Shown in pieces: positions 54,469 through 63,197 of a stretch of DNA of 64,000 nt. The notes below the pieces were generated by a model that was given only the letters and a program-made list of their open reading frames with translations, ran no database searches and was not told where the DNA came from. The stretch is from contig NZ_SLWN01000009.1 of the NCBI RefSeq assembly GCF_004342025.1, positions 62,001 through 126,000 on the forward strand, written 5' to 3'. Both the position numbers and the translations under genes were made by a program. The stretch comes from Kribbella steppae (lineage in GTDB: Bacteria; Actinomycetota; Actinomycetes; Propionibacteriales; Kribbellaceae). The stretch's first letter is position 1; the number at the start of each line of letters is the position of its first letter.

Positions 54469-55232
54469 CTGGAGAGGCGTTTGCCCAGCGCGGTCGCGGC
54501 GGCGTCGTCCTTGACTTCGCGGATGCCGATGATCGGGGTGACGGCGACGAAGCCGGCGGCGAGGAGGGCTTCGTCGGAGTCGGGGACCGGGTTCGGGGCC
54601 GGCGGTTCGAGCTCGATCATCGGTTCGCCGGTCGGGGCCGTGGTGCCGATGATCCGGGACCGCTTGATCGGGGCCAATGACGCGTGCCGTACGCCGGCCA
54701 ACTGGTCGAGCGGTCGGTCTGGCACGTTGATGGTGAGCACGGTCCCGGCGGGCTCCGGCACGATCCAGGTCAGTGCCTCCGCGGCCACCGCGCCCGCAGT
54801 GCCCCAATGAGCAGGGTCCTCGGAGTCGATGCTGACGGCAACGGCCGACAGACCTTGGCCGGCCGCGGTCAGCGCCGCGGCGACGGTGCCGGAGTGGAAG
54901 ATCGGTATGCCGATGTTGTGGCCACGGTTGATCCCCGACACGACCAGGTCCGGCGCGGCCCCGAACGCCCCGACGACCGCCAGCGTCACCGCGAGCGCCG
55001 GCGTCCCGTCGATGCCGTGGTAGGCGATTCCGCCCTCTTCCTCGACGACGGTCCGGATCGGCCGCCCGACCATCGCTGCCCGGGCCGAGCCGACGCCGCT
55101 CTGGTCGTCCAACGGCGCCACCACGAGTACGTCGTACCCGAGCTCGGCGATCGCCGGTGCGAGCGCCCGGATCCCCGGAGCCTGGTAACCGTCGTCGTTG
55201 GTGATCAGGACTCGCAAGGTGTCGGGCGCCAT
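54459..55232 (-). CDS. surE: SurE-family 5'/3'-nucleotidase
   Basis: 257 residues from the ATG at 55,232. The catalytic metal motif LITNDDGYQAPGI is near the start, with SGVGSA and VSGINRGHNIGIPIFHSGTVAAA later, as in SurE acid phosphatases acting on nucleoside monophosphates. Convergent with the BKACE gene, overlapping by ten bases. A TTG-initiated upstream extension is unlikely. Confidence 0.93.
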   Translation of the reverse strand: MAPDTLRVLITNDDGYQAPGIRALAPAIAELGYDVLVVAPLDDQSGVGSARAAMVGRPIRTVVEEEGGIAYHGIDGTPALAVTLAVVGAFGAAPDLVVSGINRGHNIGIPIFHSGTVAAALTAAGQGLSAVAVSIDSEDPAHWGTAGAVAAEALTWIVPEPAGTVLTINVPDRPLDQLAGVRHASLAPIKRSRIIGTTAPTGEPMIELEPPAPNPVPDSDEALLAAGFVAVTPIIGIREVKDDAAATALGKRLSSYR

Positions 55233-55254
55233 GCCTCTACCCAATCACATGGGG

Positions 55255-58200
55255 TCAGCTGCGGTCCTCGATGTCGCCTTCCGTCTCGAGGACCGCACTG
55301 CGGAGCGTCTCCAACGCCTCGTCCGTCGGCTCCGACCACAGACCGCGCTGGGCGGCCTCGAGCAGCCGTTCGGCGATACCGTGCCGGGCCCACGGGTTGG
55401 ACTTGCGGAAGAACTCGGCCATCTCCGGGTTCGCGACGTACTCGGTAGTCAGCGTCTCGTACATCCAGTCGTCGACCACACCCGCGGTCGCGTCGTACCC
55501 GAAGAGATAGTCCACCGTCGCGGCCATCTCGAACGCGCCCTTGTACCCGTGCCGCCGCATCGCCGCCATCCACCGCGGGTTCACCACCCGGGCCCGGAAG
55601 ACGCGCTTGGTCTCCTCCTCCAGCGTCCGCGTCTTCACCTGCGCGGGTACGGCGGAATCCCCGACGTACGCCTTCGGGTTCGCACCGGTCAGGTGGCGGA
55701 CCATCGCGATCATGCCGCCGTGGTACTGGAAGTAGTCGTCGGAGTCCATGATGTCGTGCTCGCGGGTGTCGGCGTTCTTCGCCGCCACCTGGATCCGGGC
55801 GTACGCGCGCTCCATCGACCCGCGCGCCTCGGCACCGTCGAGGTCCTTGCCGTACGCGTACCCGCCCCAGACGGCGTACACCTCGGCCAGTTCCGCGTCG
55901 GTACGCCAGTTCCGCGCGTCCACCAGCGGCAGCAGACCGGCGCCGTACGAGCCGGGCTTGGAGCCGAAGACACGCGCGGTGGACGCTCTCAGATCGTTGC
56001 CCGCCGCAACATCAGCGTCGACATGCGCGCGAAGGTAGTTGTCGTCGGCGGACTCGTCCAGGGCGGCGACGGTACGCACGGCCTCGTCCAGCAGGGCGAC
56101 GACATGCGGGAAGGCATCCCGGAAGAAGCCGGAGATCCGGATCGTCACGTCGACCCGCGGCCGGCCGAGCTCCTCGAGCGGGACCACCTCGAACCCGGTG
56201 ACCCGGCGCGACGCCTCGTCCCAGACCGGGCGGCAGCCGAGCAGCCAGAGCACCTCGGCGAGGTCGTCGCCCTGGGTGCGCATCGCCGACGTACCCCAGA
56301 CCGTCAGGCCGACGGACCGCGGCCACTCCCCTGTCTCAGCCTTGTGCCGGGCGAGCAGCGAGTCGGCCAGCGCGACGCCGACGTCCCAGGCGTTGCGGCT
56401 CGGGATCGCCTTCGGGTCGACCGCGTAGAAGTTGCGGCCGGTCGGCAGCACGTTGACCAGGCCGCGGGTCGGCGAACCCGACGGACCAGCCTCGACGAAG
56501 CGGCCGTCCAACGCGCGCAGCACGTTCGCCAGCTCGTCGCCGGTGCGCGCAAGCCTCGGGACAACCTCGGAGGCGGCGAACGTCAACGACGCCTCGACCC
56601 CGGCCGACGAGCGGCCGAGCACCTCGGTCACGACCACCGGGACCTTGGCCGCGTCCCAGCTCAGGGTCTCCATCCCGACGACGAGCTTCCGCGCGACCGC
56701 CTCCAGCAGATCCACGCCGTCGGCGCCGCTGACCGCAGGCAGGTCCGCGAGCGTGGCGAGGTCGGCGAGGTCCGCGGCCTGCCCCGGGTTCGCGAGCAGC
56801 TCCGCCTCGTCGACGCCGTACGTCTCCCCCAGCGCCGTCCGCAGCCCGAGGATCGAGTACGAACCACCCCACAGCTGACGGGCCCGCAGGATGGCGAGCA
56901 CCAGGTTGATCCGCGCCTCGCCGGTCGGCGCACCGCCGAGCACGTGCAGCCCGTCGCGGATCTGTACGTCCTTGATCTCGCACAGATACCCGTCGAGGTG
57001 CAGCACGAACTCGTCGAACTCCTCGTCCTCGGGCTTCTCCGAGGTGTGGAGATCGTGATGCAGCTGCGCCGCCTGGATCAGCGTCCAGATCTGCGCCCGC
57101 AGGGTCGGCACCTTGTCCGGATCCAGCGCCTGAACGGTCGCGTACTCGTCGAGTAGATACTCCAGCTTCGCCATGTCGCCGTACGTCTCGGCCCGCGCCA
57201 TCGGCGGCACCAGGTGGTCGACGACGGTCGCGTGGGCCCGCCGCTTCGCCTGCGTCCCCTCACCGGGATCGTTGACGATGAACGGGTACACCATCGGCAG
57301 GTTCCCGAGTACGGCGTCCGGCGCGCAGTCGGCCGCCATCCCGATGCCCTTGCCCGGCAGCCACTCCAGCGTCCCGTGCTTACCCAGATGTACGACGGCA
57401 TGCGCGCCGAACCCGCCCTCGTCAGCCGAAGCCTCGAGCCAGCGGTACGCCGCCAGATAGTGGTGCGACGGCGCCATGTCCGGGTCGTGGTAGATCGCCA
57501 CCGGGTTCTCACCGAAACCACGCGGCGGCTGGATCATCAGGACGACGTTCCCGAAGCGCAACGCGGCCAGCGCGATCGCGGGCTCCCCACCGGACGTGTC
57601 GACGTACAGCTCACCCGGCGCCGCACCCCATGCCTCGGTCATTGCCTCGCGCAACGACTCCGGGACGCGGCCGAACCACTGCGCGTACGTCGACAGCGGG
57701 ATCTTCGCGACCGCCGTGGCCAACTGCTCGTCGGTCAGCCAGTCGACATCGTGACCACCGGCCGCGATCAGACGGTGGATCAGCCCGTCGGCACCGTCAG
57801 GTCCTTGGAGCTCATCCAGGTCGAGATCACCGAGGTCGTAGCCGGCGTCCTGGAGCTGACCGAGCAGGACGACCGCCGATGCCGGGGTGTCCAGACCGAC
57901 CGCGTTCCCGATCCGCGCGTGCTTCGTCGGGTACGACGACAGCACCAGAGCGAGCCGCTTCTCGGCCGCCGGGACGTGCCGGAGCCGGGCGTGCGCGACC
58001 GCGATCCCGGCGAGCCGATCGCAGCGCTCAAGATCCGGCGCATAGCGGGCCAGGCCCTGCTCGTCGTACGACTTGAAGGAGAACGGGATCGTGATCAGTC
58101 GTCCGTCGAACTCGGGAATCGCAACCTGCGTCGCCGCGTCGAGCGGGCTCACCGCCGCGTCGCTTGCCAGCCACTGCTCGCGCGTCGAGGTCAGCGCGAG

Positions 58201-58962
58201 GCCCTGGATCAGCGGAATGTCGAGCGAGGCGAGCGCACCCGCGTCCCACGCGTCGTCCGAACCACCCGCGCTCGCGTCGGCCGCAACGGAACCACCGGCG
58301 GCGAGCAACGTGGTGACCAGTACGTCGCACTTCCGCAGCAACTCGAAGAGTCCGGCGTTCTCGGCCGACGTCGGATCGAGTCCGCGCAGCGTCCCGCAGT
58401 ACACCGGCAACGGCTGCGCACCGGCCTGCGAAACCGCGGCGGCCAGCGCGTCGACGAAGGCGGTGTTCCCGGAGATCTCGTGCGCACGGTAGTAGACGAT
58501 GCCGACCACCGGCCGCTCGTCCTCGACGAACGTCCCCCGCACCCCGTACGCCGGTAGCGCGCGCGGCGGGTCGAATTCGTCGCCGGTCAGCAGGAGCGTG
58601 TCGCGGAGGAAACCGGCCAGGTTGCGCAGGTTCTCCGAGCCGCCCTCGCGGAGGTACGCGAGCGCCTCGGTCACGGCGCCGGCGGGCACGGTCGACAGCG
58701 ACATGAGTTCGGCGTCGGGCGCCGACTCGCCGCTGACCACCACGGCCGGCTTGCCGGAGGCGACGACCGCGTCGAGCCCTTCCTCCCAGGCCCGGCGACC
58801 GCCGAGCAGGCGGACCACCACGATCTCGGCGTCCTCGAGCAGCGGGCTGAGGTCGTCCAGGGTGAGCCGGGCGGGGTTCGCGACCTTCCAGCCGGCCTCC
58901 GCCTCGGCGGCGGCGAGCAGATCGGTGTCGGCAGTGGAGAGCAGCAACAGGTTCGCGGGCAC
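55255..58962 (-). CDS. cobN: Cobaltochelatase large subunit CobN
   Basis: 1,235 residues from the GTG at 58,962 (AGGAAGGA upstream). It shows the long CobN/Mg-chelatase H-subunit pattern (VHLGKHGTLEWLPGKGIGMAADCAPDAVLGNLPMVYPFIVNDPGEGTQAKRRAHA, about 545–605; IRISGFFRDAFPHVVALLDEAV, about 960). It inserts cobalt into hydrogenobyrinate a,c-diamide together with the ChlI–ChlD-type subunit. The gene is monocistronic as far as seen and follows its own cobalamin riboswitch. An upstream ATG in the riboswitch is rejected as a start. Confidence 0.96.
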   Translation of the reverse strand: MPANLLLLSTADTDLLAAAEAEAGWKVANPARLTLDDLSPLLEDAEIVVVRLLGGRRAWEEGLDAVVASGKPAVVVSGESAPDAELMSLSTVPAGAVTEALAYLREGGSENLRNLAGFLRDTLLLTGDEFDPPRALPAYGVRGTFVEDERPVVGIVYYRAHEISGNTAFVDALAAAVSQAGAQPLPVYCGTLRGLDPTSAENAGLFELLRKCDVLVTTLLAAGGSVAADASAGGSDDAWDAGALASLDIPLIQGLALTSTREQWLASDAAVSPLDAATQVAIPEFDGRLITIPFSFKSYDEQGLARYAPDLERCDRLAGIAVAHARLRHVPAAEKRLALVLSSYPTKHARIGNAVGLDTPASAVVLLGQLQDAGYDLGDLDLDELQGPDGADGLIHRLIAAGGHDVDWLTDEQLATAVAKIPLSTYAQWFGRVPESLREAMTEAWGAAPGELYVDTSGGEPAIALAALRFGNVVLMIQPPRGFGENPVAIYHDPDMAPSHHYLAAYRWLEASADEGGFGAHAVVHLGKHGTLEWLPGKGIGMAADCAPDAVLGNLPMVYPFIVNDPGEGTQAKRRAHATVVDHLVPPMARAETYGDMAKLEYLLDEYATVQALDPDKVPTLRAQIWTLIQAAQLHHDLHTSEKPEDEEFDEFVLHLDGYLCEIKDVQIRDGLHVLGGAPTGEARINLVLAILRARQLWGGSYSILGLRTALGETYGVDEAELLANPGQAADLADLATLADLPAVSGADGVDLLEAVARKLVVGMETLSWDAAKVPVVVTEVLGRSSAGVEASLTFAASEVVPRLARTGDELANVLRALDGRFVEAGPSGSPTRGLVNVLPTGRNFYAVDPKAIPSRNAWDVGVALADSLLARHKAETGEWPRSVGLTVWGTSAMRTQGDDLAEVLWLLGCRPVWDEASRRVTGFEVVPLEELGRPRVDVTIRISGFFRDAFPHVVALLDEAVRTVAALDESADDNYLRAHVDADVAAGNDLRASTARVFGSKPGSYGAGLLPLVDARNWRTDAELAEVYAVWGGYAYGKDLDGAEARGSMERAYARIQVAAKNADTREHDIMDSDDYFQYHGGMIAMVRHLTGANPKAYVGDSAVPAQVKTRTLEEETKRVFRARVVNPRWMAAMRRHGYKGAFEMAATVDYLFGYDATAGVVDDWMYETLTTEYVANPEMAEFFRKSNPWARHGIAERLLEAAQRGLWSEPTDEALETLRSAVLETEGDIEDRS

Positions 58963-58999
58963 GCGTGACCGGTCCTTCCTCGGGGTGTCCACGCCCCGT

Positions 59000-59115
59000 C
59001 CGGAGGTTCGACGGCGGCAGTTCCTGACTCCCACACGAGGTGGTCACAGTGGCGGGACCGTCCCGGACTCACACCGGGTTCCTGCCGTGCCCCGCGTCGG
59101 GGCACGTTATGCCGT
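59000..59115 (-). promoter_or_regulatory. Cobalamin riboswitch before cobN
   Basis: On the minus strand: AACCCGGTGTGAGTCCGGGA, then CGGTCCCGCCACTGTGA, then the B12 box AGTCAGGAACTGCCGCC (about 59,010–59,028). A peripheral stem GTGCCCC/GGGGCAC lies at 59,088–59,106. The core is close to that of the riboswitch at 50,165–50,300. It ends about 40 bases before the cobN start. Confidence 0.93.
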
Positions 59116-59201
59116 CGGATGACGTCGGTGACTCTATCCGACGCCGGCCGCCCGGGCCCCGGCGTCAGGGCATCAGGAGGTCACCGAGGCTCCTTCTGCG
59201 C

Positions 59202-59693
59202 TCAGGCCCGATGAGCTGGGATGGCCTTCACGTAGTGCGCGTGCAGGTGGTCCCAGGTCGGGCGGTCGGTTGGTGGTTGGGTGCCGAGGACAAGTGAGTC
59301 GAGGGTGTCCAGGTGGAAGTGCCAGCCGGCGGCGAAGTCGGGAGCGTCAGTCGGGTCGGTGATGCGGCTGTGGGTCAGGACCAGGCGGGTGCCGTTCTCC
59401 TCCGGCGTGAGCTCAATCCGTACGACGCTGTCCTGGGGCTGGGTGGAGCCGCCGTTCCACTCGAACTCGGCCACCTGCGGCGGCTCCCAGACCAGTACCG
59501 CTCCAGTGATCGGGTAGTCAGGGTTGTCGTGGAAGACCAAGCTCACCCGCTCCGGGCCGATCTCGCCGTCGGCGATCCAGCGGCTCAGACCGTCCTTCGT
59601 GGTGAGGTACGACCACAGCGTGCCGGTGTCGACCGGGTACACGCGCTCCAGCCGGACGGTGCCGCGGCTGGTGATGGTTCCGAGGTTTGTCAT
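59202..59693 (-). CDS. SRPBCC/AHSA1-type START-like protein
   Basis: 163 residues from the ATG at 59,693, overlapping the ArsR stop (ATGA). It has the AHSA1 pattern (RVYPVDTGTLWSYLTTKDGLSRWIADGEI, WEPPQVAEFEWNGG, GTRLVLTHSRI, FAAGWHFHLDTLDSLVLG). Such proteins bind hydrophobic ligands; paired with ArsR regulators they are common in actinobacteria, usually without known substrate. Confidence 0.92.
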   Translation of the reverse strand: MTNLGTITSRGTVRLERVYPVDTGTLWSYLTTKDGLSRWIADGEIGPERVSLVFHDNPDYPITGAVLVWEPPQVAEFEWNGGSTQPQDSVVRIELTPEENGTRLVLTHSRITDPTDAPDFAAGWHFHLDTLDSLVLGTQPPTDRPTWDHLHAHYVKAIPAHRA

Positions 59694-60025
59694 CTGTCGC
59701 TCCTGTTCGGTGTCGTGCCCGCCGCGAGGTCGGCGCGAATGCGTTCGTCCAGGCGGTCGAGCTGCCGGTTCCAGAACTGCCGTTGGGTGGAGACCCATTG
59801 ATCCAGGTCCTCGAGCCCTTTCGGGTCGAGGCTGTAGACCCGGCGTTGCGCGTCAACCCGCCGCCGCACCAGCCCCGCCTCACGCAGCACCTTCAGGTGG
59901 TGCGCGACCGCCGGCCGAGTACTGCTGAACTCACCCGCCAGCTCCCCAGCCGTCCGCTCACCGCGAGCCAGCAACTCAACGATCCGCCGCCGGGTCCCGT
60001 CCGCCAGGGCACTGAAGATCTCCAC
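59690..60025 (-). CDS. ArsR-family transcriptional regulator
   Basis: 111 residues. The winged helix (EIFSALADGTRRRIVELLARGERTAGELAGEFSSTRPAVAHHLKVLREAGLVRRRVDAQRRVYSLDPKGL) is complete. No metal-binding cysteines are present, so it belongs to the non-metal ArsR group linked with SRPBCC proteins. An AT-rich palindrome lies upstream of the start. Confidence 0.94.
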   Translation of the reverse strand: MEIFSALADGTRRRIVELLARGERTAGELAGEFSSTRPAVAHHLKVLREAGLVRRRVDAQRRVYSLDPKGLEDLDQWVSTQRQFWNRQLDRLDERIRADLAAGTTPNRSDR

Positions 60026-60040
60026 GACTCCGATCGTGTC

Positions 60041-60070
60041 AAAGCTTGCTTACTTAAGTCAAGTCTTATT
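60041..60070. promoter_or_regulatory. AT-rich palindromic region upstream of ArsR
   Basis: ACTTAAGT at 60,052–60,059 is a perfect palindrome inside AAGCTTGCTTACTTAAGTCAAG, an AT-rich island of a kind rare here. It is about 27 bases before the ArsR start and is a plausible autoregulatory site. Confidence 0.45.
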
Positions 60071-60278
60071 AAAGCCGCCGTCGACACCACGCATGTTCCT
60101 TCTGGAGAAGCCAATTCTGACCAACGCTTGATTGCCGAAGGAGCCGGGCGGAGTCCTTGACCCGCTCGGTTCAACCGTGCTAGGCCGGAAATAACGGGGC
60201 TTGTCCGCTGCGCCCTCCGGCATCGCGCAGATTGTTGCTTCAGCACAAGTCGTTCGACTTCGACTGAAGGAGATTCTT

Positions 60279-61553
60279 GTGCGTTTCCACCACCCGGCGC
60301 TGATGACCGCGGTCACCGTGGCCGGACTTCTCACCTCTGCCGTTGCCGTCCCGTCGAGTCAGGCGACCGGCACCCGACACGCCGATCCGGCGGTGATCAC
60401 GACCTGGAACGCGATCGCCGAGCGGACCATCTTCGCCGAGAACGCCACGCCGATTCCGGCCTCCGGGCTGTACTTCGGCTTCGTGTCGATCGCCGTGTAC
60501 GACGCGGTGGTCGCGATCGAAGGTCGGTATCGGCCGTATCTGCAGCAACCGAAGGTTCGGGCCAAGGCGTCGACCGAGGCCGCTGCGGCCACCGCGGCGT
60601 ACCGCGTGCTGAGCAACTACTTCCCTGCCTCCGCCCAGAACCTCGCGGACGACTACGCCGAATCGCTCGACGACATCCCCGACGGCACGGCGAAGACCCG
60701 TGGGCAGCAGGTCGGCGCTACCGCTGCGGCGTCGCTGATCGCGGCGCGGCTCAATGACGGTCGCGGTGCGCCCATAACCCTCAATGTCACACCGGCGCCC
60801 GGCGTGTGGCGCCCGACCCCGGAGCTGCTCGCGCCGATGGCCGTGCCTTGGCTGGGTTTCGTCCGGCCGCTCGCGCTCAAGGCGCCCACGCAGGTGCGGT
60901 TGCCGGGCCCTGACCCGATCACGTCGAAGGCGTACGCCCGTGACTTCGCCGAGGTGAAGGCGAAGGGTGCGCTCGAAGACTCGACGCGGACGCCCGCACA
61001 GACCCAGACCGCGTTGTTCTGGAACGCGAACTCGGTCGCGCAGTACCAGGCGTCGCTGCGCACCGAAGTCACCCAGCGCGGGTTCGACATCGTGCGGAGT
61101 GCGCGAGCCTTCGCCCTGCTCGGGACCAGCACCGCCGATGCGCTGATCGGCTGCTGGCGGTCCAAGTACGACTACGCCTACTGGCGGCCGATCACGGGGA
61201 TCCGGCTGGCCGACACCGATGGCAACCGCGCGACCAAGCCCGATCCCACGTGGTCACCGCTGGTCGCGACACCGCCGTACCCGGACTATGTCAGCGGACA
61301 TGCGTGCGTCACCGGTGCCGCGTCCGAGACCTTCGGCCGCCTGTTCGGTGCACGGTCGATCAATGTGGACGTCTCGTCGACGGTGACGAGTACGACGCGC
61401 CACTTCCGCACTGCCGCGGCGCTGGATGCCGAGACCAAGAACGCCCGGATCTGGCTGGGGCTGCACTTCCGGCAGGCGATGGACGACGGGAACTACCTCG
61501 GTCATCGGGTCGCGACCTGGACCGCGCGTCACGAGTTCCTGCCGAAGCGCTGA
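60279..61553 (+). CDS. Secreted vanadium-haloperoxidase-like/PAP2-superfamily protein
   Basis: 424 residues from the GTG at 60,279 (AAGGAG six bases upstream). A signal peptide covers about 1–28. The phosphate/vanadate site motifs are K-x6-RP (KYDYAYWRP, about 292), VSGHACVTG (about 330) and R-x5-H (RIWLGLHFRQAMDDG, about 390), the pattern of the PAP2/vanadium chloroperoxidase group. It may be a phosphatase or haloperoxidase; the activity cannot be told from sequence. Confidence 0.88.
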   Translation: MRFHHPALMTAVTVAGLLTSAVAVPSSQATGTRHADPAVITTWNAIAERTIFAENATPIPASGLYFGFVSIAVYDAVVAIEGRYRPYLQQPKVRAKASTEAAAATAAYRVLSNYFPASAQNLADDYAESLDDIPDGTAKTRGQQVGATAAASLIAARLNDGRGAPITLNVTPAPGVWRPTPELLAPMAVPWLGFVRPLALKAPTQVRLPGPDPITSKAYARDFAEVKAKGALEDSTRTPAQTQTALFWNANSVAQYQASLRTEVTQRGFDIVRSARAFALLGTSTADALIGCWRSKYDYAYWRPITGIRLADTDGNRATKPDPTWSPLVATPPYPDYVSGHACVTGAASETFGRLFGARSINVDVSSTVTSTTRHFRTAAALDAETKNARIWLGLHFRQAMDDGNYLGHRVATWTARHEFLPKR

Positions 61554-61555
61554 CC

Positions 61556-62524
61556 TCAGCGGTGCATGGCGTAGTGCGCAGCTAGGAGGTCGGTGCCCCA
61601 GTCGTTGCGGAAGTCTCGCCAAACGGAATGGATGTGGTTGGCGTTGTCCTGGGTGTTGTCGTATTCGGCCAGGAAGGAGGGGCCGGCGATCGAGTAGTAG
61701 TGGCCGTGGCCGACGCCGGGCTCGGTTTTGCCGGCCCAGGCGAAGTTGAGCCGTTCGATGCCGTGATCGGTGATGTCCTGCCAGGTCTGCAACCCGATCG
61801 GTCCGGCCGCACGTCCGACGTACTGGCCGATCAGGAGGCTGAGCAACTGGCGTTGTTCCGCGGTCATGTCGCCGTACGCGAGGCCCTGGTGGAGAAGGGA
61901 CGCGTCGGCGACCGGGTCGTGCCGGGTGAGGATGTCGTCGGGTGCCTCGTCGGAGACGACGGCAACCGCGCGCTGGTCGGGCTCGAGGGCGTGCAGGAGT
62001 TGGAAGCCGAGGTCCTGCTCGGCGGCCAGGAAGCGCCGGCCCGCCTGCGGACCGGACCTCACCTCGGCAGGGTTCGCTCCGATGAACTGCGGGGTGAACG
62101 CGATCGCGCCGTCGACCAGCGTCACGTGCAGCGCCAGATGGTGACCGTTCAGGCGCCAGGCCCACGGCTCCGTGCCGGCCGGATCGCCGAGTACCCGGAG
62201 GAAGTACCGCCCGCCGAGCACGGATCCTTCCCACTCCCCCGTCAGCGGCAGCTCGGGGATCCCGCGCAGGATGACCTCCGACTCCAGCACGTCCCAGGAG
62301 TCGGCTGCGCCGCGCTCGCTGCAGCCGATCTCGATCAGCCGCTCGGCGAGCCGCTGCTGCGCCGGCGTCAGGTCAGCCAGCGGCAATCCGGGCCGGTCTC
62401 CCGGCAGGTAGGTCCACTCCTGGTGATCGGGCGTGTCGAACGCCGCCTTGATCTTGTCCAGTTGGGCGGGCGTGAGACTCGCCAGCAGGTCGAGTACAGC
62501 ATCCCGGGTCTGCTCTACAACCAT
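61556..62524 (-). CDS. DUF3500 domain protein
   Basis: 322 residues from the ATG at 62,524 (GGGAG upstream). It has the DUF3500 pattern: WEGSVLGGRYFLRVLGDP, HHLALHVTLVDGAIAFTPQFIGANPAEVRSGPQAGRRFL, and a late HYYSIAGPSFLAEYDNTQDNANHIHSVWRDFRNDWGTDLL. No signal peptide. Function unknown. The 10-base overlap with the histidine phosphatase gene suggests co-transcription. Confidence 0.9.
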   Translation of the reverse strand: MVVEQTRDAVLDLLASLTPAQLDKIKAAFDTPDHQEWTYLPGDRPGLPLADLTPAQQRLAERLIEIGCSERGAADSWDVLESEVILRGIPELPLTGEWEGSVLGGRYFLRVLGDPAGTEPWAWRLNGHHLALHVTLVDGAIAFTPQFIGANPAEVRSGPQAGRRFLAAEQDLGFQLLHALEPDQRAVAVVSDEAPDDILTRHDPVADASLLHQGLAYGDMTAEQRQLLSLLIGQYVGRAAGPIGLQTWQDITDHGIERLNFAWAGKTEPGVGHGHYYSIAGPSFLAEYDNTQDNANHIHSVWRDFRNDWGTDLLAAHYAMHR

Positions 62525-63195
62525 GCCGATCGCTCCCGTTCCGTCGGTTCGTAAGGTGTCCACTGCTCGAACGGCCGATCCAGCTTGTACTGGAAATCCG
62601 GCTGCCGCAGCAGGACGCGTGTTTCGGCGTTGTCCGGGTTCTGCAGCGACTCGAAGAACCGGACCGACCAGTGGAACCAGCGCATGCAGAACAGGCGCAT
62701 GGTCAGCCCGTGCGACACCAGCAGCACGTTACGCGGCGCGTCGGGTGTCTCGAAGTCGCGGTGCATCGTCTCCAGGAAGGTGGAGACCCGGTCGTACACG
62801 TCGGAGCCGGACTCGCCGTGCGTGAACCGGTAGAAGAAGTGCCCGAACGAGTCACGCAACTGCTGCTGCCGCTCGATGTCCGCGGTGTCCTGGAAGTTGG
62901 CCCAGTCCTGTTCCCGCAGCCGCGGCTCTTCGCGGGCGTCGCCGATCAGGTCGTCGAGACCGAGTGACTCGAGGGTCTGGCAGGCTCGCAAGTACGGCGA
63001 CACGTAGACCCGGACCGGCTCGTTCCCGAACAGTTCCCGCAGTTCCTTACCGGCCTCGGCCGCCTGCTCGTGGCCGTACTGGGTGAGCGGGATGGCGTGG
63101 TCGGGGACGCGCTCGAAGATGGTCTTGTCCAGGTTCGCCTCGGACTCGGCGTGCCGGATCAGCGCGATCCGCAGCGGTCGCAGGCTCAGACCCAT
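62515..63195 (-). CDS. Histidine phosphatase (phosphoglycerate mutase superfamily)
   Basis: 226 residues from the ATG at 63,195 (GGAAGGGG upstream). The catalytic RHAESE motif (residues 14–19) and the late LVSHGLTMRLF histidine are present, with DFETPDAPRNV between. Members dephosphorylate small metabolites. It lies two bases after the cbiB stop, so a role as alpha-ribazole-phosphate phosphatase (CobC function) in cobalamin synthesis is possible but only inferred from position. Confidence 0.9.
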   Translation of the reverse strand: MGLSLRPLRIALIRHAESEANLDKTIFERVPDHAIPLTQYGHEQAAEAGKELRELFGNEPVRVYVSPYLRACQTLESLGLDDLIGDAREEPRLREQDWANFQDTADIERQQQLRDSFGHFFYRFTHGESGSDVYDRVSTFLETMHRDFETPDAPRNVLLVSHGLTMRLFCMRWFHWSVRFFESLQNPDNAETRVLLRQPDFQYKLDRPFEQWTPYEPTERERSAWL

Positions 63196-63197
63196 CG

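Noticed and set aside
58963..59034. N-terminal extension of CobN
   Set aside because: The extension would translate part of the cobalamin riboswitch region; the GTG at 58,962 fits the family N-terminus.
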